Assembly: GCF_029946005.1 (NCBI RefSeq) | Contig: NZ_JAQSDR010000006.1 | Span: forward strand, 1-64,000 | Origin: Aquabacterium sp. | GTDB taxonomy: Bacteria; Pseudomonadota; Gammaproteobacteria; Burkholderiales; Burkholderiaceae_C | Reading direction: 5' to 3' | DNA length: 64,000 bases | In this document: positions 45,964-54,659 of the stretch, in pieces | How the letters are laid out: each line of letters opens with the position of its first letter | Numbering within the stretch: position 1 is the stretch's first letter | The notes under the pieces: generated by a model | Databases searched by the model: none | What the model was told of the DNA's origin: nothing | What the model saw: the letters and a program-made list of their open reading frames with translations, nothing else | Position numbers and translations under genes: made by a program

Positions 45964-46329
45964 TCAAATCAAAAATGACTCGACGCTGCTTCCGGCATCC
46001 ACCTCTGCTTGGAGCCATCGAGGCTTGTTGCCACGTCCCGACCACGTCTCACCGGTGGAAGGGTTGCGGTACTTCGGCGCCACCTTTTGTCCAGTCCCAG
46101 GAAACACCGAGGGTTCCTTCGCGTACTTGGCAAATTTTGGCCCGAGGTCAGCAAGCATTAGCCCATGGGTCTTCATAGCTTCTCTGATGTGAACAATCAC
46201 GGCATTTCGCTCTTCATTCTTTGCGGCCGCAAGCTCCCTTTCGAGCTCAAGCGTTTGCTCTTCGAGTTCGGCTTGTCGAGCAAGCAGCGTGGATACAGAG
46301 GTCATGGCCAAGTCGAAAGTTGATGTCAC
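45964..46329 (-). CDS. H-NS family nucleoid-associated protein
   Basis: This 121-aa protein has an N-terminal coiled coil for oligomerisation (QAELEEQTLELERELAAAKN). Its C-terminal DNA-binding motif YRNPSTGETWSGRGNKPRWL is the conserved H-NS/Bv3F type used by beta-proteobacteria. The start is GTG 46329; ATG 46305 is an alternative. Element-encoded H-NS proteins usually silence foreign genes and keep the island quiet. It could therefore repress the T6SS, CBASS and transposition genes around it. Confidence 0.88.
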   Translation of the reverse strand: MTSTFDLAMTSVSTLLARQAELEEQTLELERELAAAKNEERNAVIVHIREAMKTHGLMLADLGPKFAKYAKEPSVFPGTGQKVAPKYRNPSTGETWSGRGNKPRWLQAEVDAGSSVESFLI

Positions 46330-46636
46330 CCCGATTTTGACATCCGCGTCCCGGCCAATGATGTTGGAGCAAAGGGCAAGAGCGAATGAGTGCGTTGACC
46401 ACAGACGGAACTCAATCCGGCAGCCGACAGCGATGTCGCTGATGAATTAGTCGAAACCGGCCTGGCGGGCGTGGCAAGCGGGTGACTCGACGTAGTACGT
46501 TAATCACCGTTCTGGATGATTAACGTACTTCGTAGGAGCGGCAATCATCCGAAAAATTAGACTTATCACCGGCCATTCTTCCATATGAGCGCGCAGACGT
46601 TCACCCACTAAGTCATTCCATTTCAGGTGTCTTGAC
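46330..46636. other. Gap between the H-NS and SRAP genes
   Basis: No supported gene is present. The region holds the strong inverted repeat described separately at 46490-46533. It also holds the promoter region of the leftward H-NS gene near 46330-46480. Confidence 0.4.
46490..46533. repeat. Near-perfect 17-bp inverted repeat
   Basis: The left arm ACGTAGTACGTTAATCA (46490-46506) and its reverse complement (46517-46533) differ by one base and are separated by 10 bp. The inner 13 bp match perfectly. No T-tract follows on either strand, so it is not an obvious rho-independent terminator. It is more likely a protein-binding or recombination site. Confidence 0.75.
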
Positions 46637-47413
46637 TCATCCAAAATCAAGGCCAAGTTGCTGCTGGACTGCGCCAATTGAGTCATTCGGCTCAATTGAC
46701 TCTTCCACCTTGGGCTTCTTTGTCCTAGGCGGTTCGGGGCAGGAGGCAGCAACCAGTTCTTCCGCTGCGAAAGAATGGAAGAAGTCGAACGCGTTGCCTG
46801 GACTACAGTCAAGCCATGCGTCGTACTCAGCTTCGCCCAGCAAGACTACCGTGCGCTTTTCCTCCGGTTTGCCTTGGTTATCAAACGGCCGGTGGAAACG
46901 ATGCAGCAAGGGGTGAATGTCAGCATTTATTGTGAGCATGCTGAAGCTCGTCACTCTGTCGTCATCGTCAGGATGGCGTTTCCAGATTTCCCATATGCCC
47001 GCAATCCCCATTGGCTGTTGGTCAAATCGTTGTATGGCGAAACGTTCAGACCTCCGGCTTCCCGCTGCCCACTGGTCGAGGTCATACAACGGTTCGTAGA
47101 ACCGCTCGGCGGGAATGATGCACCACTGCCGTTCTCTAAATGGCCCTTTGTACGACCTAGCGGTTCGAACCCTGTCGTCACGTGCGTTCATCGTTGAGAG
47201 TTCGCGCTTGCCCGTCTTCGACGCAGCCGGCACCAGACCGAACTTAGCCAAGACGGACTCCCTTGCGCCAGGCCGACCTCCGCGTGGTCGGCGGACGATA
47301 GGCGCGACGTAGTCTGGATACACATCGTCGCGCCATTCTCCCGTCGGCTTGCTCACGCCAAAGTGGCTTTCAAACAGGTGGGGCTGTTGCAAGGTGCGAA
47401 ACTGGTTGCACAT
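46637..47413 (-). CDS. SRAP protein (YedK/HMCES), abasic-site shield
   Basis: From ATG 47413 the product is 258 aa and begins MCNQFRTL, so Cys2 becomes the catalytic residue after Met removal. Family blocks follow: PIVRRPRGGRPGARESVLAK, FGLVPAASK, STMNARDD, CIIPAERFYEP and HPLLHRFHRPF. SRAP proteins form a covalent thiazolidine with abasic sites in single-stranded DNA. The longer frame to 47458 would bury the catalytic Cys, so it is rejected. The divergent imu mutasome begins 336 bp away, which groups two DNA-damage functions at one control region. Confidence 0.92.
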   Translation of the reverse strand: MCNQFRTLQQPHLFESHFGVSKPTGEWRDDVYPDYVAPIVRRPRGGRPGARESVLAKFGLVPAASKTGKRELSTMNARDDRVRTARSYKGPFRERQWCIIPAERFYEPLYDLDQWAAGSRRSERFAIQRFDQQPMGIAGIWEIWKRHPDDDDRVTSFSMLTINADIHPLLHRFHRPFDNQGKPEEKRTVVLLGEAEYDAWLDCSPGNAFDFFHSFAAEELVAASCPEPPRTKKPKVEESIEPNDSIGAVQQQLGLDFG

Positions 47414-47711
47414 GCGGTTGACTTTGCCACAAACGCAACTCTTGCGATGTCCCCACATAACTCACACCCTGCTCACACCCTGTCTAGGCCAACTTCGCGC
47501 GGAGAGATTCGAACGGATGCTGCAAGCGCTGAGCTGGCTTAGAACCGAAATTTGCGACAAAGGGCCTGGTTTAGACCGCAAAAAAAATCGACGACTGCAG
47601 ATTCATGGGCATGCATCTCTCCACGTTAAGCATTCCTCGAAATCCAGCCCATATCGCGAAAAGTCCCGAAGTCTCAGGTCAGACATCTCGACACAGCTCT
47701 AAAGGTCATGG

Positions 47712-47731
47712 TACTGTACATCTATACAGTA
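47712..47731 (+). promoter_or_regulatory. LexA (SOS) box
   Basis: TACTGTACATCTATACAGTA is a near-perfect palindrome with the CTGT-N8-ACAG core of the LexA box. It lies 19-38 bp before ATG 47750 of imuA, where LexA would block transcription. The core also shows that the upstream in-frame ATG at 47708 is not the real start, because it would lie inside the operator. The rest of the 47414-47707 gap shows no gene. Confidence 0.88.
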
Positions 47732-47749
47732 TTATTTGAGTTGCCGAGC

Positions 47750-48583
47750 ATGTTTGCCGACCTTCCAGTCTGGGACGACTTTCCCTCAGACCACCTCCCC
47801 TCCACTAGAAAGCCAGCGCTAGCCGCAGGCGAGTTGCCAGCGCACGTAGCTGCGGCGATGTGGCGGGGGAACGAGTTGGGCAGCAGCGTTACGCGAGTCC
47901 TCCAAACAGGTTGGGTCGCGCTAGATAGTGAGCTGCCTGGAGGTGGCTGGCCTTGCCACTCGATTACTGAAATTCTTCAGCCACAACCTCTGGTGTGCGA
48001 ACTGCGCCTGTTAGGGCCTACTCTCAGGTCAGTCACCGAGGCCGGCAAAACGGTGGTCCTTATCGGACCGCCAAAACAGCCTCACATGCCCGGCTTAAAA
48101 ATGATGGGCCTAGACGAACGGAACCTGATTTGGATTCAGGCCGATGCGCCTTCACAGCGCTTGTGGGTGACCGAGCAGTTGGTCAAGAGCAATGCTTGTG
48201 GTGCCCTGATTGCGTGGCTTCCACAGGCTCGTCAAGAACAGATTCGACGGCTTCAGATTTGCTCGCAAATTTCAGAAGGGCCTGTGTTCTTATGCCGGCC
48301 TGCAACGGCACAGCACGAGGCATCTGCCGCACCCCTAAGGGTACAACTCAACTTGGGCTTGGACTGGGAATTGAAGGTCCACGTGTTCAAGCGCAAAGGT
48401 CCGGCCCACGAGGGTATCTTGGCACTGCCCTCCATTCCAGCCGGGATGGACTCTCTCATCAGTCCTCGCCTGCGCAGACCAAGCGAGCTCCTGGCAAATC
48501 GCGAAGAGCGAGAGGCCATTTCAAATGCTTTGGGCCGCACTGCTCCTGGCCAACCCGCCGTCCGACGAGCACCGGCGCATTGA
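47750..48583 (+). CDS. imuA: ImuA, SOS mutasome component
   Basis: From ATG 47750 the product is 277 aa, a RecA-like fold typical of ImuA. VALDSELPGGGWPCHSITEI marks the start of the core and VVLIGPPKQPHMPGL is the later strand-loop. ImuA works with ImuB and DnaE2 in error-prone bypass of DNA damage. The SOS box directly upstream and the order imuA-imuB-dnaE2 are the classical mutasome arrangement. The 3' end overlaps imuB by 59 bp. Confidence 0.88.
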   Translation: MFADLPVWDDFPSDHLPSTRKPALAAGELPAHVAAAMWRGNELGSSVTRVLQTGWVALDSELPGGGWPCHSITEILQPQPLVCELRLLGPTLRSVTEAGKTVVLIGPPKQPHMPGLKMMGLDERNLIWIQADAPSQRLWVTEQLVKSNACGALIAWLPQARQEQIRRLQICSQISEGPVFLCRPATAQHEASAAPLRVQLNLGLDWELKVHVFKRKGPAHEGILALPSIPAGMDSLISPRLRRPSELLANREEREAISNALGRTAPGQPAVRRAPAH

Positions 48584-49859
48584 GGCGCTGCGATGGCTGT
48601 CAACGTGGTGCTTGCAATTTACTCCCCGCGTTGCCGTCTCCGAGCCTCTGTCCGCCGCGCCTGCCGTCGTGATGGAGCTGGAGGCGAGCGTGCGTTTGTT
48701 TGGCGGCAAGCGCAAACTGGTTCAGCGCATCAAGGAAGAAAGCCCTGACCTGGGTGTGGCTCAGCTCGCATGGGCACCTACGGGATTGGCCGCCGTGGCC
48801 TTGGCCAGGTCAGGGGTCTCGAATGGCTTTGGCAAACCACTGGACCATGTTCTGGATGCACTGCCACTGGAGTCGCTGACGTCGGTGGCAGAACACCATG
48901 CTGTACTTGCACGCCTGGGTTGTCAGACGCTCGGCCAAGTGCGCGCGTTACCCCGCGGAGGGCTCAGTCGCAGGTTCGACGGCAAGTTGTTGGCAGCCAT
49001 TGACCAAGCATACGGCCTGCGGTCGGAGGTGCACAACTGGGTCGAGTTGCCGGAAGCGTTTGACTCGAAGGTCGACTTGATGTCCAGGGTCGATTTAGCG
49101 CCAGCGCTGCTCTTCATAGCCCGGCGCCAACTGCTGCAGATGTCCGCGTGGTTGATGGCACGTCAATGCGGTGTCACCGCGTTCACGCTGAAATGGCATC
49201 ACGACGACATGTTTGCCAAGACTCCCGGCGATGGGGGTGGGCTGACCATTCGCACCGCCAAGCCGACGCGAGACATCGAGCACTTGACCCGTCTGTTAGC
49301 TGAGCATTTGGCCAAGGTCAACCTTGTCGCACCGGTGAGCGGCCTGCAGCTGCTGGCCGATGAGGTGCACCGCTTTGAAGACCAAAACCTGTCGCTCCTA
49401 CCCGACGCCAACCAGTCGGGCGAAAGCATGACGCTGGTCCTGGAACGGGTTGCTGCTCGATTGGGTCCGGACAAGGTCCTGCGTCCTGTCATCACCGAAG
49501 ACCACCGGCCTGAGTGGATGTGCATCTGGCAACCTGCAGCCGACAACAGAGCTCGGGCACTTGGCCGGACCGTGGACATCACACAGCCAACCGTCGTGCT
49601 GCCCAGCCCGCTGCGGCTGGCCACACGGGTGCATCGTCCCCTGTATCAAGGGCCATTGCAGTTGCTGATTGGCCCACACCGCGTTGAAGGCGGTTGGTGG
49701 CATCGCGTCGAGGAAGGCGGTGTGTTGACCACCCTTCACGTTTCCCGCGACTACTGGATTGCAGTCAATGCGCAGGTAGGCCTGCTTTGGATTTTTCAAA
49801 CCCGCCTACCTGGAGACGCTGCTGAAACAGCTTGGTTTCTCCACGGCTCTTTCGCCTGA
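48525..49859 (+). CDS. imuB: ImuB, Y-family polymerase-like protein
   Basis: This 444-aa protein starts MLWAALLLANPPSDEHRRIE inside imuA. AVVMELEASVRLFGGKRKLV corresponds to the palm region of Y-family polymerases, but the catalytic carboxylate pair is not seen, as is usual for ImuB. GLAAVALARSGVSNGFGKPL and LARLGCQTLGQVRALPRGGL match the finger and helix-hairpin-helix region. ImuB is thought to be a scaffold that brings DnaE2 and the sliding clamp together. It is 9 bp upstream of dnaE2. Confidence 0.9.
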   Translation: MLWAALLLANPPSDEHRRIEALRWLSTWCLQFTPRVAVSEPLSAAPAVVMELEASVRLFGGKRKLVQRIKEESPDLGVAQLAWAPTGLAAVALARSGVSNGFGKPLDHVLDALPLESLTSVAEHHAVLARLGCQTLGQVRALPRGGLSRRFDGKLLAAIDQAYGLRSEVHNWVELPEAFDSKVDLMSRVDLAPALLFIARRQLLQMSAWLMARQCGVTAFTLKWHHDDMFAKTPGDGGGLTIRTAKPTRDIEHLTRLLAEHLAKVNLVAPVSGLQLLADEVHRFEDQNLSLLPDANQSGESMTLVLERVAARLGPDKVLRPVITEDHRPEWMCIWQPAADNRARALGRTVDITQPTVVLPSPLRLATRVHRPLYQGPLQLLIGPHRVEGGWWHRVEEGGVLTTLHVSRDYWIAVNAQVGLLWIFQTRLPGDAAETAWFLHGSFA

Positions 49860-49868
49860 CTCACACCC

Positions 49869-52800
49869 ATGACTACGCTTCCTGACTATGCAGAACTTCG
49901 CTGCATCTCAAACTTCTCATTTTTACGAGGTGCGAGTCGGCCGGCCGAGCTTGTAGTACGCGCCGCCGAGATGGGCTACACAGCATTGGCCTTGACTGAT
50001 GAGTGCAGTGTCGCTGGGGTGGTGCGCGCGCACGTTGCTGCACAAGAAAACGGCATCAAGCTGTTGGTCGGCAGTCAGTTCGAGGTGTTCTGCCACTTCC
50101 CGTTTTCGTTGACAGTCCTAGCTTGCAATCTCAATGGGTATGGCAACCTCTGCGAGTTCATCACGAAGCTGCGGCGCTCCTCGGACGAGAAAGGCGCCTA
50201 TCAGCTTGAAGTCGATGACATCACAGGAGCAGAGCTTCAGGATTGCGTGGTCATAGCTTCCCCCAAAAGGATGTCCGAGCCCGCGCAGGTTGAGCAATGC
50301 GCCAGATGGTTGCTGGACCAGTTCTTGGGACGCTGCTGGCTTGGCGTAGAGCTTTTGAGCCTCTTGGATGATGAAATGTGGTTGTACCGTCTGCGGCAGG
50401 CCAGCGACCTAACCGCCATTCCGCTGGTGGCTTGCGGAGATGTGCATTTCCACGTGCGCTCCCGCAAGGCGCTGCAGGACGTCCTGACGGCCACCCGATT
50501 GAACCGTCCATTGACCGAATGTGGATTGGACCTGCAGCCTAATGCCGAGCGCCACCTGCGCACGAGGCTGCGCCTTGCTCAAACCTATCCAGCGGACCTT
50601 CTGGCGGAGACCTTGCATGTAGCAGCGCGGTGTACCTTTTCGCTTGATGAGCTGAAGTACCAATACCCGGACGAAGTGGTGCCTGCGGGCGAGACTGCTG
50701 CCAGCTATCTACGGCGCATCACGTACGAAGGTGCCGGCCGCCGATGGCCAGATGGGATGCCGGCCAAGGTCCAGCTGCAGATTGAGCACGAGCTCGAACT
50801 GATAAGCGACCTCAAGTACGAACACTACTTTTTGACCGTTGCCGACATCGTCCAGTTTGCCCGCAGCCAACACATTCTTTGCCAAGGCCGAGGGTCAGCG
50901 GCGAATAGCGTCGTCTGCTATTGCATAGGGGTGACCGAAGTGGACCCTGCCCGCATGAGCGTGCTGTTTGAGCGTTTCATCTCGAAAGAGCGGAACGAGC
51001 CGCCGGACATCGATATTGACTTCGAGCATGAACGCCGAGAAGAGATTCTTCAGTACCTGTATCGCAAATACGGGAGGGAGCGCGCTGCGCTCACTGGAGT
51101 AGTCATCAGCTACAGGCCGAAGTCGACCATTCGCGATGTAGGCAAGGCGTTGGGATTTGAGCCCGATATCGTCGACCAGTTGGCGAAGTCTCACAAGTGG
51201 TTTGACGGACGTGAGCTACAACAAGCGCGGCTTTTGGAGCTTGGACTGTCATTGGACAACCTGAAGGTGCAGCAACTCATGGTGTTGACTGACCAGCTGC
51301 TGGGCTTCCCACGGCACCTCTCTCAACATCCCGGGGGCTTCGTAATTACAAAGGGGCTGCTGTCGCGGATGGTTCCAATCGAGAACGCCTCCATGGCTGA
51401 CCGAACTGTCGTTCAGTGGGACAAAGACGACCTGGACGCAGTAGGACTGCTCAAGGTTGACTGCTTGGCATTGGGGATGTTGACGGCCATCCGCAAGGCG
51501 CTTGACCTCATCGGCAAGCGCAAAGGTCATGTTTTTGAAATGCAGGACATCCCCTCTGAGGACCAGACCACGTACGACATGATTTGCAAAGCAGAAACCG
51601 TGGGTGTGTTCCAGATTGAAAGTCGTGCGCAGATGAGCATGCTGCCGCGACTCAAGCCCCGCTGCTTCTACGACTTGGTGGTTGAAGTTGCTCTCGTCCG
51701 ACCCGGGCCCATCACTGGCGGGATGGTCCACCCGTATCTGCAGCGGCGCCAAGGATTGGAGCCGGTGGTGTACCCAAGCGAAGCACTGAAGGTGGCGCTG
51801 GAGAGAACGCTAGGCGTGCCCATCTTCCAGGAGCAAGTGATGCAAATTTCGATGCTGGCAGCGGGCTTCACTGCCGGAGAAGCCGATGGCCTGCGACGAG
51901 CGATGGCAGCTTGGAAACGCAAAGGCGGGTTGGAGCCGTACTACGAAAAAATCGTCAACGGCATGACCGACCGAGGCTACGAGAAAGCGTTCGCCGTGCA
52001 AATCTTTGAGCAAATTAAGGGATTCGGGGAGTACGGCTTTCCTGAGTCGCATGCAGCATCGTTTGCCCTGCTGGTTTATGCGAGCTGTTGGATTAAGTGC
52101 CATCACCCCGCCGAGTTCTTGACGGCCATGTTGAACTCCCAGCCGCTTGGCTTCTACAGTCCGAGCCAGTTGGTCCAGGACGCCAAGCGGCACGGTGTCG
52201 AGGTTCGAGCAGCGGACGTCATGCACAGCGATGTTGACTGCACTCTCGAAGACATGGACCACAAGCCTGCTGTTCGGCTCGGCCTGCGCCTGCTTCATGG
52301 TCTGCGTTCGGACGCCGCAGCTGCAATTGTGGCCACTCGCCAGGAACGCGTGTTTGACAGTGCGGAGGACCTAGCTCGCCGTGCTGGCCTTGAACAGCAT
52401 GAGATGCAATTGCTTGCTGGGGCTGACGCGCTCATGAGTTTGAGCGGGCATCGGCGGCAACAAGTGTGGGAAGCATCAGCTTTACGTTCAACGCCAGAGC
52501 TTCTGCGCGATGCCCCAGTCGATGAAGACTTTCTCGAGCTTCCTGAGGCGCCAGAAGGCGAGGAAATCGTCTTTGACTACGCCGCCACTGGCCTTACGTT
52601 ACGACGCCATCCATTGGCACTATTGCGCCCCTTGCTTGCAAAGCAGCGCTTGCGCACGGCTGCCGAGCTTCAAGACTGTCGAAATGGGCAGTTGGTTAGG
52701 TACTGCGGGCTTGTGACGCTCAGGCAGCAACCAGATACCGCCAACGGCGTTATCTTTGTCAGCCTTGAGGACGAGACAGGCGTGGTTCAGGTCATCTGCT

Positions 52801-52970
52801 GGCGAAGCATCAAAGAAGCCCAGCGCAAGGAACTTTTGAACTCAAAACTATTGGCTGTTTACGGTACGTGGCAGTCCGAAGGCGAGCTGCGCAGCTTGGT
52901 CGCGGGACATCTTCTTGATTTGACGTATCTGCTGGGAAGGTTGAATACCCAGTCGCGGGACTTTCACTAG
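49869..52970 (+). CDS. dnaE2: DnaE2/ImuC, error-prone DNA polymerase III alpha subunit
   Basis: This 1033-aa polymerase has an N-terminal PHP domain (YAELRCISNFSFLRGASRPA). The C-family catalytic motif PDIDIDFEHERR has Asp380, Asp382 and Asp384. GRGSAANSVVCYCIGVTEVD and FPRHLSQHPGGFVITKG follow, and GFGEYGFPESHAASFALLVY is the helix-hairpin-helix region. The C-terminus is an OB domain with GLVTLRQQPDTANGVIFVSL. It is shorter than replicative DnaE and lacks the clamp-proofreader tail, as expected for DnaE2. It copies past lesions and causes SOS mutagenesis. An extra chromosomal copy may exist; this one lies in accessory DNA. Confidence 0.93.
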   Translation: MTTLPDYAELRCISNFSFLRGASRPAELVVRAAEMGYTALALTDECSVAGVVRAHVAAQENGIKLLVGSQFEVFCHFPFSLTVLACNLNGYGNLCEFITKLRRSSDEKGAYQLEVDDITGAELQDCVVIASPKRMSEPAQVEQCARWLLDQFLGRCWLGVELLSLLDDEMWLYRLRQASDLTAIPLVACGDVHFHVRSRKALQDVLTATRLNRPLTECGLDLQPNAERHLRTRLRLAQTYPADLLAETLHVAARCTFSLDELKYQYPDEVVPAGETAASYLRRITYEGAGRRWPDGMPAKVQLQIEHELELISDLKYEHYFLTVADIVQFARSQHILCQGRGSAANSVVCYCIGVTEVDPARMSVLFERFISKERNEPPDIDIDFEHERREEILQYLYRKYGRERAALTGVVISYRPKSTIRDVGKALGFEPDIVDQLAKSHKWFDGRELQQARLLELGLSLDNLKVQQLMVLTDQLLGFPRHLSQHPGGFVITKGLLSRMVPIENASMADRTVVQWDKDDLDAVGLLKVDCLALGMLTAIRKALDLIGKRKGHVFEMQDIPSEDQTTYDMICKAETVGVFQIESRAQMSMLPRLKPRCFYDLVVEVALVRPGPITGGMVHPYLQRRQGLEPVVYPSEALKVALERTLGVPIFQEQVMQISMLAAGFTAGEADGLRRAMAAWKRKGGLEPYYEKIVNGMTDRGYEKAFAVQIFEQIKGFGEYGFPESHAASFALLVYASCWIKCHHPAEFLTAMLNSQPLGFYSPSQLVQDAKRHGVEVRAADVMHSDVDCTLEDMDHKPAVRLGLRLLHGLRSDAAAAIVATRQERVFDSAEDLARRAGLEQHEMQLLAGADALMSLSGHRRQQVWEASALRSTPELLRDAPVDEDFLELPEAPEGEEIVFDYAATGLTLRRHPLALLRPLLAKQRLRTAAELQDCRNGQLVRYCGLVTLRQQPDTANGVIFVSLEDETGVVQVICWRSIKEAQRKELLNSKLLAVYGTWQSEGELRSLVAGHLLDLTYLLGRLNTQSRDFH

Positions 52971-53093
52971 GCTTGCTTGCGTAACCTTGTCTTCCCCTAT
53001 GCAGGTTTGTTTCCGCAGAGCACCCTAAGAGAAGAAATGCCACGAGCTTCCGTCTGTTTTGACCGCTACGAAAACTTCGCAAACAGACATAAC

Positions 53094-53378
53094 TCACCTT
53101 GGCGAAGGTCGCGGCCTAACCTGCACTTCATCGACGTTCAGCGCCCTCATGCACTGTAAAAAGAACGCGAACGAAAATTTACCGCGCGATATTCGACTGG
53201 CAATCGCCAACTCATTGTCTTTTATACCCATGGCTTCAAATCTGGCCACGAGGACTTTATAGCTGACCCCTGAACGGGCCAACTCGGCCTTTAGGACGAG
53301 CTTCGCTTCAGCTTCCCAATTGACAGAAGCCGTTGCAGATTTCGAGCGCGAATTGGTCGGACCGACGTGAGTCTGGGG
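53094..53378 (-). CDS. DUF6471-type small regulatory protein
   Basis: From ATG 53378 the product is 94 aa. The core WEAEAKLVLKAELARSGVSY, LVARFEAMGIKDNELAIASR and ISRGKFSFAFFLQCMRAL is a compact helical, HTH-like fold that I recognise as DUF6471 (from memory). The frame is open up to an ATG at 53423 that sits at the palindromic motif. The gene lies divergent to tnsA with about 370 bp between, so it is well placed to control transposition. Repression of tns genes is inferred from position only. Confidence 0.72.
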   Translation of the reverse strand, partial: PQTHVGPTNSRSKSATASVNWEAEAKLVLKAELARSGVSYKVLVARFEAMGIKDNELAIASRISRGKFSFAFFLQCMRALNVDEVQVRPRPSPR

Positions 53379-53400
53379 CATCAGCGAAGTATCGGCCACA

Positions 53401-53453
53401 AGCGAAATGCCGATAAACAACATGTCGCCTACGACATAATTATGTCATTTATG
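53401..53453. promoter_or_regulatory. Palindrome and shared element motif before the tns region
   Basis: GACATAATTATGTC (53433-53446) is a perfect 14-bp palindrome. The surrounding stretch AGCGAAATG then ACATGTCGC, a single variable base and TACGACA matches 4991-5046 near the transposon end, apart from a 3-bp shift. The palindrome is a good candidate operator for the DUF6471 regulator or the tns operon. Confidence 0.6.
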
Positions 53454-53596
53454 CCAAGTTAGTCATGATTATGCGAAGTGAATAAATGTCGAGCGCTGTA
53501 CTTTCATAGGTAGCGGCACTTTCCAGCTTCGAGTTGGGTTGAGCCGAGCGACAACTTAAACGGTCTGAACCAGACCAGGACATTCAAGGTGAAGTC

Positions 53597-53791
53597 ATGA
53601 GCCCCAGACGAATCAAATGGAACGAAGTCCGGATGGAGAGGCCGGAGTCAGAGGGACGTGGAAGCTGCAGTGAAGCTCTCGGTCACTGGCCAGCGTCGGT
53701 CCTAAACCTACGTTCAAATTCCAGGTCAATCGGAATCCGCCTGCATGCCCACCTCCTGAATCAGGCGGCCAACAGCAGCGATAGGAACTAG
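53597..53791 (+). CDS. Doubtful 64-codon ORF directly before tnsA
   Basis: The frame starts MSPRRIKWNEVRMERPESEG and ends 2 bp before the tnsA ATG. A GGTGA precedes the start. The composition is basic and Ser-rich without a family match. It could be a leader peptide for tnsA or a chance frame. Apart from the palindrome at its left edge, the remainder of 53454-53596 shows nothing supported. Confidence 0.25.
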   Translation: MSPRRIKWNEVRMERPESEGRGSCSEALGHWPASVLNLRSNSRSIGIRLHAHLLNQAANSSDRN

Positions 53792-53793
53792 AC

Positions 53794-54648
53794 ATGGGCA
53801 TCCGAAGAACCACAGTCACCGAAGCCAGCATCAGCAAAAAGTGGAGCGAAGGGTTTGGTCAAGGATGCATTTCCACGTACAAGCCTTGGGAAACTGTTCA
53901 GTCATTTAGCTCCAAAGGCAACTCCCATCGCGTCCACAGCACCAAGACGGGACGAACGCATCATCTATTTTCGAATATCGAGCGCGCTCTCTTCCTAAAA
54001 GCGGAGTACGGGGAATCCTTCATCGATTTTCAAGAACAGCGAGCCATGGAGCGAGAACACACCCTCGCCATTGCTGAAGTTCTGAAAATCAAACATCCCG
54101 TGTATGTTGGAACCCAGATTCCTTTCGTCATGACACTTGACGCCGTGGTCGTTCGGCGCGGCCCCGACCGGACCGAATTCTGCGAGGCATACGATGCAAA
54201 AGAAGCTTCAGCGCTCATCGACTCGCGCGTTTTAGAAAAGCTCTCGATTCACAAAGCGTATTGCGAGCAACGAGGCTGGCGACACACCATCGTCACCAAT
54301 GAAACCATTTCCCGTGAAGTCATTCGGAACCTTGAATGGATTCGAATGGGAGCCGCCAAGCCTGGTGAAGTTGAACCCGTAGTTGGGCTCTTTGAGGAGC
54401 TTCCTGAACGGATGCTCGCGTCATTGAAAACTAAAGGCTCACGACGTCCTATCAATCAGTACTGCGCAGAGTTTGATAGAAGTCACGGACTCCCCGGAGG
54501 AGCAGCCCTCCGAGTACTGCAAATACTCCTATGGCGGCACGACCTCTCCACGTCGCTGTCCGGCGCCCTGATACATCTCCGCCCGGTGTCCTCCCTAGAA
54601 GCAAGGAAACCTTCCGTTGGCCAGTTCGCTCTGCGGCTGGTTGCATAA
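53794..54648 (+). CDS. tnsA: TnsA, heteromeric transposase endonuclease subunit
   Basis: This 284-aa protein matches Tn7 TnsA in size and catalytic layout. Glu63 is in SNIERALF, Asp116 in FVMTLDAVVV, and Lys136 in EAYDAKEASA, against Tn7 Glu63, Asp114 and Lys132. TnsA has a restriction-endonuclease fold and cuts the 5' ends, so that the element leaves by cut-and-paste rather than by cointegrate formation. The gene starts the tnsABC-tniQ operon. The 3' end overlaps the longest tnsB frame, but the better tnsB start at 54660 lies 11 bp after it. Confidence 0.9.
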   Translation: MGIRRTTVTEASISKKWSEGFGQGCISTYKPWETVQSFSSKGNSHRVHSTKTGRTHHLFSNIERALFLKAEYGESFIDFQEQRAMEREHTLAIAEVLKIKHPVYVGTQIPFVMTLDAVVVRRGPDRTEFCEAYDAKEASALIDSRVLEKLSIHKAYCEQRGWRHTIVTNETISREVIRNLEWIRMGAAKPGEVEPVVGLFEELPERMLASLKTKGSRRPINQYCAEFDRSHGLPGGAALRVLQILLWRHDLSTSLSGALIHLRPVSSLEARKPSVGQFALRLVA

Positions 54649-54659
54649 GAGTGCGCGCC

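Noticed and set aside
46504-46812. 102-codon leftward frame overlapping the SRAP 3' end
   Set aside because: It overlaps a well-supported SRAP gene in another frame and has no recognised features.
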